NCBI GenBank assembly: GCA_037951105.1
Contig: JBAMJV010001803.1
Location: 45,001-109,000, forward strand
Direction of reading: 5' to 3'
DNA: 64,000 bases
DNA from: Echinarachnius parma
Taxonomy: Eukaryota > Echinodermata > Echinoidea > Clypeasteroida > Echinarachniidae
Part shown: positions 33,371 to 46,708 of the stretch, piece after piece
How positions within the stretch are numbered: the stretch's first letter is position 1
How the letters are laid out: each line of letters opens with the position of its first letter
Made by a program: the position numbers and the translations under genes
Notes under the pieces: generated by a model
Seen by the model: only the letters and a program-made list of their open reading frames with translations
Databases searched by the model: none
What the model was told of the DNA's origin: nothing

Positions 33371-33811
33371 TAATATTAATTATAACTACAATAATGACTG
33401 TACGTGGCTTGGTATGAGACCTGTAATCTTTGACCAACTCTCTTTTTATCAATACAAAAGCATTTGGTATGCCAACCATTGCATGTAACAAGAGTTATCA
33501 TGATGATGTTGATGTAACATGATTTCCAACGGAACAATGATAATTGACAAATAAATTTACCTTCAGGAGGCTGTGATGTATAGTGGATAACATCAGTTAC
33601 CCAAATCATGGATCATGATGCTTAATTTACTTTGTTTCTTTGTTTTATTTCCCAGTAAGTTTAAATGAGGTGGAAAACCATTAATTTATCTACTTTTGTC
33701 AGTGATGTGAAAGGGTGAGGGCAAAATGCTCTCTTTATTTCTTTGATAGGACAAAGGGGCTTGCCCATTAAGGTTATTTGACCCAGTCCGGGCTCTGTAC
33801 GCATTGAATAG

Positions 33812-34872
33812 TGTTACGAATGTTCATGATCGTATTTGCTAAGTATTGGATAATCATAATTAAGCTCTAGTAGATGAATGCATGTTGATTCATGTTTAGT
33901 CAGACCTCCACTATCTATCTTCCCCTCTCTCTCTCTCTTCCCTTTGACTCCCATTCCTCAAGTTACCACTTGTTGCCATTCGCAATCCCTTGAATTTACA
34001 CACTGGACTATGTTTTGAATTCCTTTCATTTCTCAAATTCCTATAACTTCTTTGCTATCTTCCTTCCATCCCTCGCCCTCCCGCGTGGGTCGTATCAATC
34101 AAGTGGCCCTCTCTTTCCTACCAAATACCAATTTCCCTTCCTAAAATTCCTTTCTATAAGTAGAACATGTTGACATTCTCTTGCTCATACTCTGAATTCC
34201 AGAAATTCCCCCATTCAATAACTTTGGTGTTTTATCTTATTTCTTGTTTTAGAAAGAATGCTATGTTTTATATGATGTCGAAATATGTGAGAAACTATGC
34301 AATGTTTCTTATGATCTCGAGATATTTGAAATGCCTTACATATTTGTTGAAGACTTCAATACTTTTCTGCTTTCTTGTAAAGTGTATAAATACTGATGTT
34401 TTCTGAAATGCAAAGGAGTCTAGAGTTCGAAGTTGTACCGGAGTTGTACCAGGGGGTTCAGAGTTGTTATAGTGACTGCTGAGTCAGTGTGAATCGGAGT
34501 TAGCTAGCCATGGGTTAGGTTGGAGTTAGTGTTTGAGTTAGTTCTGATCGAGTCAGCTGTGGTCTAGTCTTATTTATGCTAGTTCTGATCTGCGTTCTCC
34601 GCAGGCTACAGATATTAATCACGTATACATGTCAACCCTTATGTGGTATCTACTTGAATAAACTGAAGCAATTATATTTCAGAACTTGAATCTTCACTTA
34701 TTATTACCTCCTTGCGTTTGATTATCTGAGGCACGCTACCATGATTGATTGCAAATTGAACCTGTGTGATTGCTGAGTGAAATGAACGTATTAATTTAAA
34801 GACACACAATACATCATCACTATCATCATCATCTTCATCCCAAACATTTGTCATCACCCGACATTTGTAATA
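33812..34872 (+). mobile_element. LTR of a retrotransposon, plus strand
   Basis: It begins TGTTACGAATGT and ends ACATTTGTAATA, which are near inverted copies as expected at LTR ends. A tRNA-Leu-type primer site follows one base later. It shares a block near 34615-34760 with the minus-strand LTR at 22274-27183. AATAAAC at about 34655 may be its polyadenylation signal. Confidence 0.75.
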
Positions 34873-34873
34873 C

Positions 34874-34891
34874 TGGTGGCAGCGGTGGGAT
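34874..34891 (+). promoter_or_regulatory. Primer-binding site, tRNA-Leu type
   Basis: TGGTGGCAGCGGTGGGAT is complementary to the 3' end of eukaryotic tRNA-Leu species ending in ...CGCTGCCACCA. It lies next to the LTR end and is common in Ty3/gypsy-type elements. Confidence 0.75.
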
Positions 34892-34954
34892 ACAGACTTT
34901 AACACGTGCCTGACATAGCGACAATATCCTTCATTTCAGTTCACACTGGTGAAA

Positions 34955-35080
34955 ATGGAATATGAACCTGCTCGTGCAACCTCTGTACCTCGGTTTTCTG
35001 GAGAAATGGCTCCAGCAGAAACTAACTTGGATAGTTATTCTTACACCATAATGTCGGCAAGAGGAGTACATGCTCTGTGA
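34955..35080 (+). pseudogene. Start of a retrotransposon gag-like frame, truncated
   Basis: A 41-residue frame starts MEYEPARATSVPRFSGE 63 bp after the primer site, where gag is expected, and stops early. No further gag-pol is identifiable and no 3' LTR is in the window. Confidence 0.45.
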
Positions 35081-35234
35081 TTAAGATCATGGACACGATT
35101 TGGATTTGTTGTTGCCAGTTCATACAATTCACATTTGTATGAAGATCGCCATGTTTGGAGATGGACATGCTCACGGAGGAAGAGTTTACGAGTGATCCTG
35201 ACATGATGGAGGCCAGTATGACTAAGCTTGGCGT

Positions 35235-35540
35235 GTGGTCAGGGTGGTGGATGTTGGTGGTCATTTTGGCGAGTTCGAGGAGAAGCTTCTGGCCTGGCGT
35301 GTATGGAGCTGGAGTGGCCCTCTCGACGACCCCGTGTCATCGCCGTCCGCATGCCGTAGTTCGTCGTCAGCGGCCGCGGGAATCAGCACACAGGACGTCA
35401 TGTGCGGCGTCGTTCCTTCTTGTGTGCTGGAACGGCTGGGAGTTCGAGTACACGGACGGAATTACCTAGAACCTGACCTATCGGCATGCAAAATATTCTG
35501 TAATTCGACGGCATCGAGGGAAGCGTTTAGACGTCATTAA
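35235..35540 (+). CDS. Unrecognised open frame in a GC-rich island
   Basis: A 101-codon frame starting MVRVVDVGGHFGEFEE lies in a stretch richer in G and C than its surroundings and ends just before AT-rich DNA. I do not recognise it. It could be a fragment of the retrotransposon interior, an unrelated exon, or chance. An overlapping frame (35155-35469) competes. No splice partner was found. Confidence 0.25.
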   Translation: MVRVVDVGGHFGEFEEKLLAWRVWSWSGPLDDPVSSPSACRSSSSAAAGISTQDVMCGVVPSCVLERLGVRVHGRNYLEPDLSACKIFCNSTASREAFRRH

Positions 35541-37360
35541 TCAGCTAGCACATATCTTGGAAAATAATATTTGAGCTTTATGGACATGGATCGTAAATTA
35601 TGCAGAGTTGTTTAGCTGTATTGTAATGAAACGTGAACAAAGAGGTTGTTTGCGACACAGCTTTTAATTGATATTTGTGAGAAAATAGTTATTTAGTTTT
35701 TATTAGCTTGATAATTATTCGTCGTTGATATAGTGGAGCCTTGGGGTCATCGTTGCTGTAATGGATTATGAAGTGAGGTGCGATATATGTAGTTTAGGTT
35801 AATTTGTATGTTAAGTCGCGTTGTGATACAGCCAGTATGTGTTGGATCATACTGGGTATCTGTAAAAGTGGTCGCGCCGAAATCGGAGCTGAGGGGCCGT
35901 TGCCATGGTTCCGTTGGAACGAGCCGGGTAATTTATATAGTGTAGATTTAGATATCGCGACCATCACGCGGTCGAAGTACGAAACGACAACCTGCCCTGC
36001 GTCTCCAACACAGACACCTTAGCCGGAATCTCCGGGCCGTAGGAAGCCGTCTTTCAACAAATCGTCCGCGAATCTTTTTTAAACCAAGAAGCAGAAGATG
36101 ATTACAACAGCGACATGGAAGCGATTACATCGGAATTTACTATCCCTATATCCAGATAGTATGTGCATGACGAACACGACCGTGGGCATCGATCACGGCG
36201 GGTCTAGGCCAGACTCGGGTTGTTGCAGTGGTGATCATCGTCAGAAATTCGATTATTTATAAAGGAATAATATTATAATAATTAAACCTACCAGCTGAGA
36301 CAATGGACTATATAGACCTTCCCTTGGTGTTGGCGAAGAAAAGGAACTTTATTCATTGCATGTCGAAATAAAATTATTAACTCTTGGACAATAATGAACT
36401 CAGTATGACCAAGGTTACATTTTGACTTTTATCCTTTTATCTTTGTTTGATAAAATTATGACATGTATACATGTATTTGTTTGTTCTGTATGCACTGTGA
36501 ACATATGAAAGTTACAGTAAGTTATTATGCAGGATTGATTTAAAGAAAACGAGAAACTTAAGCAAATTTAAGACAAAAAGAAAGAGAATGAACATAAAGT
36601 AAACATAAGAGTTGTTGTGGTAAACGAACGTGTGTTTTTTTAAAAGAAGTTATTGGTAGTTATGTTCCTTGTAAGCTGTATACAGGAATTTGATGTGTCG
36701 GTTATTGTGCAGCGTTCAATTTTATGTTGGGATGTTCTCTTTCTATAAGTACTTGAATTTCGATCGTTTCTTGTTTCTCCTTTTCATGCATGTTAATAGT
36801 TTATTCCGTATTTTTGGTTCGCATATATTTTATACAGGGGTTGTATAGGGCGAGCGTATATTTTGTTGATGCATGTTGTGTTCCGAGCAGTTAGAGTCTG
36901 CATAACACATGACTTCAGTTCTTCTTTTACCCCCTCTCTCCCCCTCTTTTTATCACTCACTCTGTCATTCCTGTACTGGGATGTGTTTGTTAATCATATT
37001 CATGCACATTATGCAACCTGTTTTTTTTTGTATTGTGCTGATGTCGATTTTTAAATATTGTATGGCAGTTAAATTGGTTCCGATTCATGTGTGCATGTAT
37101 ATTTTATCATAACATGCTGGGATTTCTTGCTTGAAATTATATGTGGCAAAATGTGTTGATCGAAGTTAGGAACGGTGTAAAATGACAGCACATACAAGTA
37201 CATGACATACAGTATTGGTTGTGATTCACATGTTATGTTGCAATGTCGACAAGTTTCGTTTCGTTGGTGTTTTAACTTTGCCATCTCATTTGGTTTTGCA
37301 GGAAATCACGATATGCGTGTTATCTCTTTTAGACCAATCACTTTCTTCTCTTCTCCTTCT
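35541..37360. other. No recognised gene
   Basis: AT-rich DNA with one more CpG-containing patch near 35860-36240 (GGGGCCGTTGCCATGG and similar). Open frames are short and without motifs. Confidence 0.5.
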
Positions 37361-37369
37361 CATGGGGAG

Positions 37370-37466
37370 GGGGCGGGGGGGGGGGGGGGGGGGGGGGGGG
37401 GAGGTGGGGGTAAGGGGATGCGTAAACACGAATCGCACCCCCCCCCCCCCCCCCCCCCCCCCCCCA
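37370..37466. repeat. Long G run followed by long C run
   Basis: Two opposed homopolymer-like tracts surround a 40-bp spacer. It resembles the interior of the hAT-like G-rich MITEs, but ends were not recognised. Confidence 0.8.
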
Positions 37467-37959
37467 CCTAACGAGCCTACTTCAACATAACATTTCATGC
37501 GGAATGCATTTAGAATTCTCACAAAGTTACGTTCATTTGACTTTATGTAAAGATAGTCGTAAATATATTAGAAAAGATAAATCAATCATAAATCAATATA
37601 TTGATATAGTACATAGTCTGTCAAATTTAATTTACATAATCTATCAAATTTGTTTAAAATTATTGTTGATTATTTAAATTGTTGTTGATCAAGCCTCCCA
37701 CGTGTACAAATTTAAAGGGAGGTAGCAGAAAGAAAGAACGAGTTCAAACTAAATTGAAGTAACTTGTAATATTTGGAAGAGCACATGATTTTTAAGATAA
37801 AACAAACTTTATTTGATCAAAATCGGTTCAGAGCTAGCTAAAATATCAATAAATGATATTTAATTGGAATACATGTGGGACCAACATTTATTCAACAATT
37901 TGAGAACAAAGTTGATAAAATGTGTACACTTTGAGAACATAACCCAAACGGGCATTTAA

Positions 37960-38598
37960 GGGGCCTAGTGGGGTATTATTTGATATTTTGCACACTTTTA
38001 CTATATCGGGAATATTTTTCTAATCATTGAAGCTACCCCTACAAACAATACAATTTAGACTTTTAGCAGGTCAACATTCAAAACGCATCTCCTCCCAGGT
38101 ATAGAAGCGTATACATTCTACATTTTAAAGATATATTATGATGCTATACAAACAAATTGATATTTGTTAGATGAATGTGACATGGATAACAATAGGAAAA
38201 TAGCCGGATAAATAGCAGTAGTTGGTTCAATGGAAATTCAGGTAAGTTAATCATATAATAAACAGCCATTTTTTTTGGCATGATAATAGATGTTTCTACT
38301 GTACTCTGAACAAATAGGAACACTATTTGGATGGTACAAAATTTGAATTGAGACAATTTTATTTGGACTTTTCAGATAAGTAGAAAACAAAATCTCCAAT
38401 CTAAGCTGGAAAATAATCACTATCCGGCCCCAAAAATGTATAACATTGATAACAAAATTCTTAATTTGTCCATTTAATAATTTCCCCTACTCTACAAAGT
38501 ATGTATTTTCTTAAAGCTTAGAATCCATGGATCCAGTCATTTTAAGATAAAAATCTCAATTTTGATGAAAAAAAAAATTCAATACCCCACCGGGCCCC
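37960..38598. mobile_element. 639-bp TTAA-flanked element nested in a MITE
   Basis: GGGGCCTAGTGGGGTATT and its near complement AATACCCCACCGGGCCCC are bounded by TTAA on both sides (37956-37959, 38599-38602). The host MITE motif TTTAAATAGTTGTT is restored if one TTAA is removed. TTAA targets are typical of piggyBac-type elements. Confidence 0.85.
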
Positions 38599-40092
38599 TT
38601 AAATAGTTGTTAATAAACTCGATATTGAACCATTTAAAAAAAATGAACATTACAGGAAATGTATAGTATGTATGAACATCACCAAAGAAAAGAAGATACA
38701 AAGGTTTAGTGCAGTTTGCTCTAATTAAGTTGTGTCAGATTAATTTGACTCATTAAAATACCCTTATTAATATAAGGAGTAGGCTATACCGGAGTAATTT
38801 GAACCGCGCTCGCAGTGCAGTGTGCACAGCGCAGCTAACTACTGTAGCTATAGTGTGTACCAGCGGGCATAGGCCTACAAGCCGGGAAATCAAGACTTTA
38901 CTTCGACTAGGTGACTGACTTACCCTTTTTTACGAATTAAAACATACATTAACAAAAAGAAGAACATAACTGCTCAGAAAATGTTTTTAAGAATAACGAA
39001 ACTGGCAGTTTAACACGCTCTGCAATTATAGCAGTTAAAGGGATTTAATACCATTGTCTAAATCCTAAAAACCTACTTGGAACTTTAGCGGTTTTCTTAT
39101 ACTATATCATATTCATATTGAAAATAATAGCACGGGACAGGTTTCGGTTTGTCAAATTTCCATTTCGTTCAAAAGAAATTTACGATTGAAGTGTTCAGAT
39201 ATGAAATTGTCTACGGGATAGTTTAATGATATGTACAAAGTAAGTACAATCAGTTAGTAAATATCACTTTGCATTTTTTCTCATATGCCAGCCCCAAAAT
39301 CCAATTAACGTGACATTGTCACACATTACTTTGTGGACATATCAGACCACCCCAGTGCGCATTGTATTAATCACTCATCACTTTTTGCACTTGCCAACAA
39401 AGGTAATATAGCCCTTTAACTCTCCGTGTACCTGCCGTGTTGTCACCTGACATGCCATAAAAACGTGGGTATGGTATCCCCAATCGACTCGGGTGTTGAA
39501 ACGGGGTTCAATATAATGCCGTTTTTTAATATTTTTTTTCGGATGAGCGAGTGCTTGGAAACTAACATATTAATATTCTGCATGATCATACCTTTCTGTA
39601 AAAAAATAATACAACTAATAACTGTCGATTCTGAACGAATCTACACTTAAAAACATATTCTTACATTATCGCATACATGCACATTTTTTTAATAAAAAAA
39701 TACATTTTAGAGCTCATTTTTTAACGGCTCCTTCTTAGTGATAACAGACTTTTTACTAAGTCGTTTGTAATTTGTTCATACCTTTCAAGCAGGGTGGTCT
39801 GAGCTACAATATTTGTTTGTAATGATATGGTGCAGGTTTTGGTTACTTAAACTAAGTTTGACCCAGACTGTACTATCCCTTTAAATCACAACAATAATAT
39901 GAGATAATAATCAACAGTTTTGTCTTATTGGGGGGGGGGGGGGGGGGAGGGGGGGGGGGAGGTGGGGGAGTGAGGGGCGTCAATGATAAACATTAACGAT
40001 TGACATTTTATGATTACCTAGGTAAAATAAAATGGTAGTATACTGCTATAGTCTAGGGCAGCCTTTTATTAGTTATTGATACAATTTACAAT

Positions 40093-40361
40093 TTGTGTCG
40101 CATATTATCACGCAAGGACGCATAAACAGTCAGTATACAAAGACGTCGACAGCTTAGCTGTACTATTGTATGTGCGAGTAAGCGTGGGAGGCGGGGGTTT
40201 CATAAAAACAACCGTTAACACAAGAGGGCGGCCGTCATACACATCAAACAGAGCCCTGTATAGACATACGGCTATGACATGACATCAAGCAGAGTTTCGG
40301 TCTCTTGCTGTCGACGTCTTTGTATACTGACTGTTTATGCGTCCTTGATATGCGACACAAA
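40093..40361. repeat. Fold-back repeat with about 55-bp arms
   Basis: The stretch with CATAAACAGTCAGTATAC at 40120 recurs inverted at 40340. A 90-bp direct repeat (40202-40292 and 40514-40611, containing AACACAAGAGGGCGGCC) overlaps it. Confidence 0.75.
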
Positions 40362-41029
40362 TTCGGTCTCTTGACCGCGATGGCAGTATTTTAATCAACC
40401 TTTAATAACAAAATTAAACAAAAGTTTCAACCATTTTGAAATTCAAACAAATGTGATTGTGATGTTTGGTTAAAACTCATTATGCAATAGTGAGATCATT
40501 ATTGTGGGGGTATCATAAGAAACGACCGTTAACACAAGAGGGCGGCCTTCAGATACATCAAACAGAGCGCTATATATAGATCGCCATACGGCTCTGACAT
40601 GACATCAAGCAGATTTACAACCCTTTTAAAATTTAAACAAATGTGATTGTGATGTTTGGTTATAATTATTATCCAATAGTGGGCTCACTATGGTATAATT
40701 AATTAATTATTGATATTCTGAGCTCAAATGTTTAAAAGGACTTAGTAACATTGTTCAAATCCTCAAAATCCAATTGGAATTCTAGCGGTTCACTCATACA
40801 TTGTTGTAAAATTATCCACTGGATCGCCAGAACCATGTACAAAGTGAGTGCAATGAGTTACTGAATATCACTTTGCTTTTTGCTCATTACTCGGCCATAT
40901 AACGTCCATTAAACTTGAAATGTTCATACAACACCCAGTAGACATATCAGATAACAACAATATACATTGTATCATCCACTCGTCACTTTTTGCACATGTC
41001 AACAAAGTTACGCGATCCCTTTAAACAAA

Positions 41030-42115
41030 TTACCTCCCTTTTGCTTCTGGTTTATTCTACCTAATTGTATTGACAGTGTAATACTGTAAAGTATAAGCTA
41101 AATTATAACGTAGGCGAGGGTAGAACGGACTATAAGTGTTGTAAATAACTGGTAAAATAATTAGAGCTCAAACAGCAAGCAGAAAATCATACAGCAGAAA
41201 CATCAAGAACATAAGGGTAGAACGAATGAGAACATATGAGACGTGTTAAGAAGATCAATTCTGGGTGTGCACTGATTTTAATGAGCCAAACTGGCTAACA
41301 AGAAAACTCATAATTATGCAAATGAACAGAAGGGGAAAGCAACTACAACCAGTTAATAATCATGTTCAGTTAATAAACTTTGCATCTCTTATTATTTCTA
41401 TAATCCTTTCTTGTTTTCATTATTCTGTTAAACGGACAGTTTGCTTTTCCTCAAGAGTTTAACACCATAGTCAAATGTGACCTGGGCCTTGACACATGAA
41501 ATTAGTAAAATAAAAGTACCCCCAAAACACAGTTTATGAAGAAATATAATTTCTGTCAAATGTTATCACCTACTGAGCATTGCTTTGACTGCAATCAAAA
41601 AGCGTTGAAGCCAAATTGCAGTTTTGTGAAAATTACCGAAATTATCTTGGCCAAACTGACATTGTATGAAACAGGGCTTGCGTGGTAAAATCCAAACCTT
41701 AGTTTAGTTAAATGCATAAATATTGATTCAACTTCAATTCACGCCAGCAGCATGCCGCTGAACTTTGGGCCTAAATATACAACTCGTTCGTCTCTCTCGG
41801 CGCCGCGCCGCCGGTCTGCGTATTGCTCGACAAGCCTGCCTGGCAGCTGTGCACAGGTGCGCTTCCATATCGTATGCGTATAATTATAATGCGGTTGAAT
41901 TTAATCTTGGTAAAAACCTTTTTTTTTATACCGATCATTTTTATTTCAAAGCAGTTTATTATATTATTTCACATGGTAGGTGATGAAAACATATTTTTCA
42001 TATTGTGTCTGTGGGGCGGCGTTTCCCGATACTTTATCTATAATTTTCAGTTTCAGTATTTTTATTTCTGCATTTTCCATAAACAATAACAAAATTAACA
42101 ATTAATACATTTTAA
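41030..42115. repeat. AT-rich spacer with a dispersed repeat
   Basis: A block at 41730-41900 with CAGCATGCCG and CGACAAGCCTG is also found at 55036-55160, suggesting an old dispersed repeat. No gene was seen. Confidence 0.45.
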
Positions 42116-42119
42116 CAAT

Positions 42120-42235
42120 ATAATTATAAGTTATACAAGTAGTAATACACAAGTAAATACACATATAAGTAATACAAGTAGTAATACACATATAAGTAAT
42201 ACAAGTATTAATACACAAATAAATAAATATATAGG
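42120..42235. repeat. Simple repeat of AGTAATACACA type
   Basis: Imperfect units of AAGTAATACA, AATACACATATA and similar in AT-rich DNA. Confidence 0.75.
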
Positions 42236-42658
42236 TAATCAAAAGAACAATTATCAAGTATATTTCAAATCGAATTTTAAAAGAAAGGAACGTAGGAAAG
42301 GGAGAGAATGCAGAAGACCGATATCGTAAGCAGAGCTTGAAGTGATGCTGGCCTTACTGAAAGAGGAGAGGAACCTGAAGAAAGAGAGGGTGAAGATTAG
42401 AGATAATTAGGGAGACATTTGAACAAAATCTAAATACATCTCATTCATATTTTACCACGTCAAGCGAAACAGCAGGGTATAAGAGAATGTGATTTTGGTT
42501 GATTTAATAAAGTTGATGGATCACTTCAATAAACATAATTCAATATTCGATTTTTAAAAAGCAAATCAATAATGACGTATTTTTTATATAGCAATATTCA
42601 ATTCATTCAATTTAATTCAATAAAGGTTTATTCAATATGACGTTCTCGCACCCGAAGC

Positions 42659-43275
42659 TAAATTGCATTGTCATTTACGAAGTAAAGTACTTGATAATAG
42701 TTAAAATACGACTATGTCTATAAATCCAAATAGAAATCATTACCGTATATTATATGAACAAATGAATTGCATGTCATTTACGAAGTAAAATACATGATAA
42801 TAGTTAAAATACAGCTATGTCTATACATCGAAATAGAAATCATTACCGTATATTATATCAACAAATGAATTGCATTGTCATTTACGAAGTAAAATACATG
42901 ATAATAGTTAAAATACAGCTATGTCTATACATCGAAATAGAAATCATTACCGTATATTATATCAACAAATGAATTGCATTGTCATTTACGAAGTAAAATA
43001 CATGATAATAGTTAAAATACAGCTATGTCTATACATCGAAATAGAAATCATTACCGTATATTATATCAACAAATGAATTGCATTGTCATTTACGAAGTAA
43101 AATACATGATAATAGTTAAAATACAGCTATGTCTATACATCGAAATAGAAATCATTACCGTATATTATATCAACAAATTAATTGCATTGTCATTTACGAA
43201 GTAAAATACATGATAATAGTTAAAATACAACTATACATCCAAATAGAAATCATTACCGTATATAATATCAACAAA
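42659..43275. repeat. 104-bp tandem array, about six copies
   Basis: Each unit begins near AATTGCATTGTCATTTACG and includes CATTACCGTATATTATATC. Unit starts fall near 42867, 42971, 43075 and 43179. The inner units are almost identical; the edge units are degenerate. Confidence 0.9.
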
Positions 43276-43489
43276 TAATAAACTAGGTAATTCACATCAT
43301 ACACATACACAACATGCATATGAGTTTCGTTTATGCATATAATACTCATTTAAGATGATAACAATATAAAAACAAAAAACGATACATATAGGACAAGTAC
43401 AACGATAACAAATTAAATCCAAATGATTACATAATGCCTGAAATATGCAGACAAGGAAAAGGGGATCGTATATCATGTATCACAGGAGC

Positions 43490-43592
43490 ACCAAGGGGGT
43501 GTTTGGGTTGTTCAAATACCCCCCCCCCCCCCCCTTTAGCGATAAAATGGCTGTTTTAGGTATTCAAACACACCCCAACTACGCCACTGAAT
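43490..43592. repeat. G/C-run remnant ending TACGCCACTG
   Basis: The right end matches the hAT-like terminal sequence seen at 9936; the left end is not recognisable. Probably a truncated relative. Confidence 0.5.
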
Positions 43593-44697
43593 GAAGTTAA
43601 AACTCTCCCTTGATCAAAATCCTGGGTACGACTTTGGCACGTACACGGTATAAACAGGGATATTATTTGAGATTCATCTAAATTTAAAGGGATAATTCAG
43701 TTTTGGTTTAGAGGGCGCTTCGAGAAATATTAACCTTCCTTTTGTGTGTGCGAAAACAGTCCTGTAACTTAACCGTTTACACGTTTTACTCCCATTCAAG
43801 CATCATTGAATTATAACTGTTAGTTTGTAATGATAACTCACAAGTTTTAGTTACTAAAATTATGTTTGACCAAACATTTATATTATCATTTTTAAATGCT
43901 AAACACGATGATGTCTCTAATTTGAATCGTATATACATGTCCAACCCTTTTCACACTGAGGCGAATGCATGGATATTTCCCCATTATAATGTCAATATAA
44001 TTTGTTATGTCCATAACAAAAAATTTGCATTTTCTTTCCATTTCCTAAAATGTATGTTTCCCTTTCATTTGTGGTCTAAATCATGTTTGTACAATTACAC
44101 TTCTAACAAGCATAACAATATAAAGAGATTTGGAGGAATAGAAAAAGCGATACTGACGATAAAAAGTAACAACAAGAAATTCAATGTCCTATTCACATAT
44201 TGGAAGTTATTCATACGTCAGGGTGTGTTGCCAATTTGAGTCCCCATCAACAATAATGGATTATGTTTGTCGGCCGAGTAGGCTACAAACGTCCAGAGAG
44301 TGTTTCTCCTCTTCAGTCTCCAATACGAATCCAGCAGTTCGTTTGCCCTGGGTTTTGTTGTCCTTTTAAGGGTACCACCACCCCAAAATAATATTCTCAT
44401 AAAAATAAAAGGTAACGTTTTTAGTTGTTCATTCCACGAAAAAGTTCAGAAAAATATGTTTCCAGAAAAGAAAAATATAATTGGAAAACGCGCGGATCTT
44501 GTCCGTCCGGACTTATTCCGCGGGCGGACTTTTTCCCGCTCCCATACCGGAATCAACTTATTTAGAATACGAATAACTTCCCAAGTAGAGTTGTGTTTTC
44601 CAGTGATCTTGACTACCTCTACGGGATTATTGATCATGGAAATAATAATAGAACTAAATTCCATATAATTCGGAGTTGCAAAAAGCTGGCCGATTGT

Positions 44698-45260
44698 CCC
44701 GGGGGGGGGGGGGGGGGGGGGTCTGTCCTCATTGAAAGGGGGGTATCATGCGTGACCAAGAAAACGAGTAATTAGGGTGGTTTTTCACGATCAGGCGAGA
44801 TACTCGAGTATCTCGTTTAGGGTCTCAAAATCACCCAAAATCAGGAAATAGGGTATCTATTTTAGGCTGATGAATTACTCGTTTAGGGTATCAAAAAGAT
44901 GAATTACTCGTTTAGGGTCTCAAAAACTCAGCTTACTTGCTTAGGGTATCAAAAATAGTTATAACTTGCTTTTAATAGGGGTTTACAAAAAAAAGATTAC
45001 TTGCTTAGGGTATCAAAATATAGTTATGACTTGCTTAGGGGTTTACAAAAAAATGATTACTTGCTTAGGGTATCAAAAATATTTGCTTAGGGGTTTACAC
45101 AAAATTGATTACTTGCTTAGGGTATCAAATTACCGATAATCATACTTGCTTAGGGTGTATTTTTTGCACCACGCAAATACTTGTTTAGGGTGCTTTTGGC
45201 AAGTCCTTGGTCACGCATGATACCCCCTTTCTATGAGGACAGACCCCCCTCCCCCCCGGG
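44698..45260. mobile_element. 563-bp element of the same CCCGGGGG family
   Basis: The same type of ends is flanked by CCGATTGT at 44690-44697 and 45261-45268. The interior is about ten imperfect copies of a CTTGCTTAGGGTATCAAAA-like unit. Non-autonomous; superfamily not assigned. Confidence 0.88.
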
Positions 45261-45779
45261 CCGATTGTGCATGCAAATTGTACATCGAATAGGGCATGTC
45301 CTTTCCATTAAAAAAAAAATGTTACATCGTTTTATATCGACAGGAGACGAACAGAAACACCACAAATGTCTGTTTGTTCCGTGCCTGGTTTTTGCTTGTC
45401 AGGTGGAAAATAAGAAGGACAATGTCACTCAGGTTAAACAAAAAAACTTTCTTTGTGATACTATAGTGGGAAGTCAACAAAAATAAGAACAATTAAATGC
45501 ATTGGCGTAGCTGCGGGTGGAGGTGCACGTGCACCTCAATAATGTGAAAACAAAAAGCAACTAAAACATAGGGGTAACATTTGAAGAAAAATATCATGAA
45601 TACAAGGAGAGTGACCCATAGCAGACGGAAGGTACGTCCATTCTATGCTTTACATTTTAAGTAAACAAAAATGCTATAAAGGACATTAAACTATTCTGAG
45701 TTAGGGCGTTTCCAGCGCCTAATCTAGTCTTTTACATAAATTGTAGTCTCGATGAATCGCCTTCACTGTTCGCTTACTT

Positions 45780-45890
45780 CAGTCTAGGATGATTTGGCAC
45801 ACCGCTCTAAAATTCTATAATGTTCAGTTTCAGAAACGCATTCACTGTTCGCTAACTTAAGTTCACGGTGATTTGGCACACAAATTAGAT
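45780..45890 (-). pseudogene. Fragments of the last CTLD exon, downstream of gene B
   Basis: Two short minus-strand stretches (near 45790-45815 and 45850-45882) resemble the final coding text GTGTGCCAAATCACCGTG. They are too short and too altered to encode anything. Confidence 0.45.
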
Positions 45891-46586
45891 ATGAACATAG
45901 AATCGTGACACAATCATGACACTAATTGTCAAGTCTATGAAATGATCGAACATCCAGATATAACATTCATATAAATGAAAGGTAATATTTTTGGAAGTCC
46001 ATCCCGCAAACAATTTTAGACAATCTTGCTTTGCAGAGCTCAGAAGTTAAGAACCTCTAAGAAGTTTGTTATCAAAATATTGTCAAACAAATTGTATCAA
46101 TATTGAAAACTCAACACCACACTATATAATTTTATATTCCACATACTAAGAATCTTGCTCTACGATTGGTCAAAAGTTAATCACGTGATGAAACATAGTT
46201 CGAAACAAAGTTCGTTACACTGTGTACTATCTTGGGTGAAAGTGCGTTGCACTCACTACTATCTTCGATGAAAGTGCGTTGCATTGTGTACTATCTTCGA
46301 TGAAAGTGCGTTGCATTGTGTACTATCTCAATTGTTCGCGCGCAAGTACGCGTGCGCGCGTTAGTGCGCAGGAAGATAGCGCGCTGGTGCGCAACGTTTA
46401 CGCGCGGCTACGCTTAATAGACAATGGTATAAGCGTCTTTGACTCTTAATCATTGATCTTGTTCTTGTACAGACTAGATCAATTGCTCAATATATTAAAC
46501 ATTTTAGCCCTTTGTGTTAGTTATTGGTCGTTTGTGATCAAAATAATTGATGTGGAATATAAAGCAAATAATCACCTTTTGGTTTC

Positions 46587-46708
46587 AGGTGATGGCAAAC
46601 TATCACTTCCTCGGCGATCTAAATGTATACGCTATCTTTCCTCAGCTTCGCTTCGGAAAGATAGCTACATCCAGATCGCCTTGGAAGTGATTGTTTGTCC
46701 CATCACCT
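46587..46708. repeat. Fold-back repeat with 55-bp arms
   Basis: AGGTGATGGCAAACTATCAC is answered by GTGATTGTTTGTCCCATCACC across a short loop containing CTCAGCTTCGCTTCGG. A similar loop text occurs at 63570-63592. Confidence 0.8.

Noticed and set aside
44880..45185. TTAGGG motifs suggesting an internal telomere tract
   Set aside because: The motif is part of a longer unit of about 20 bp inside a transposon with target duplications, not a (TTAGGG)n array.
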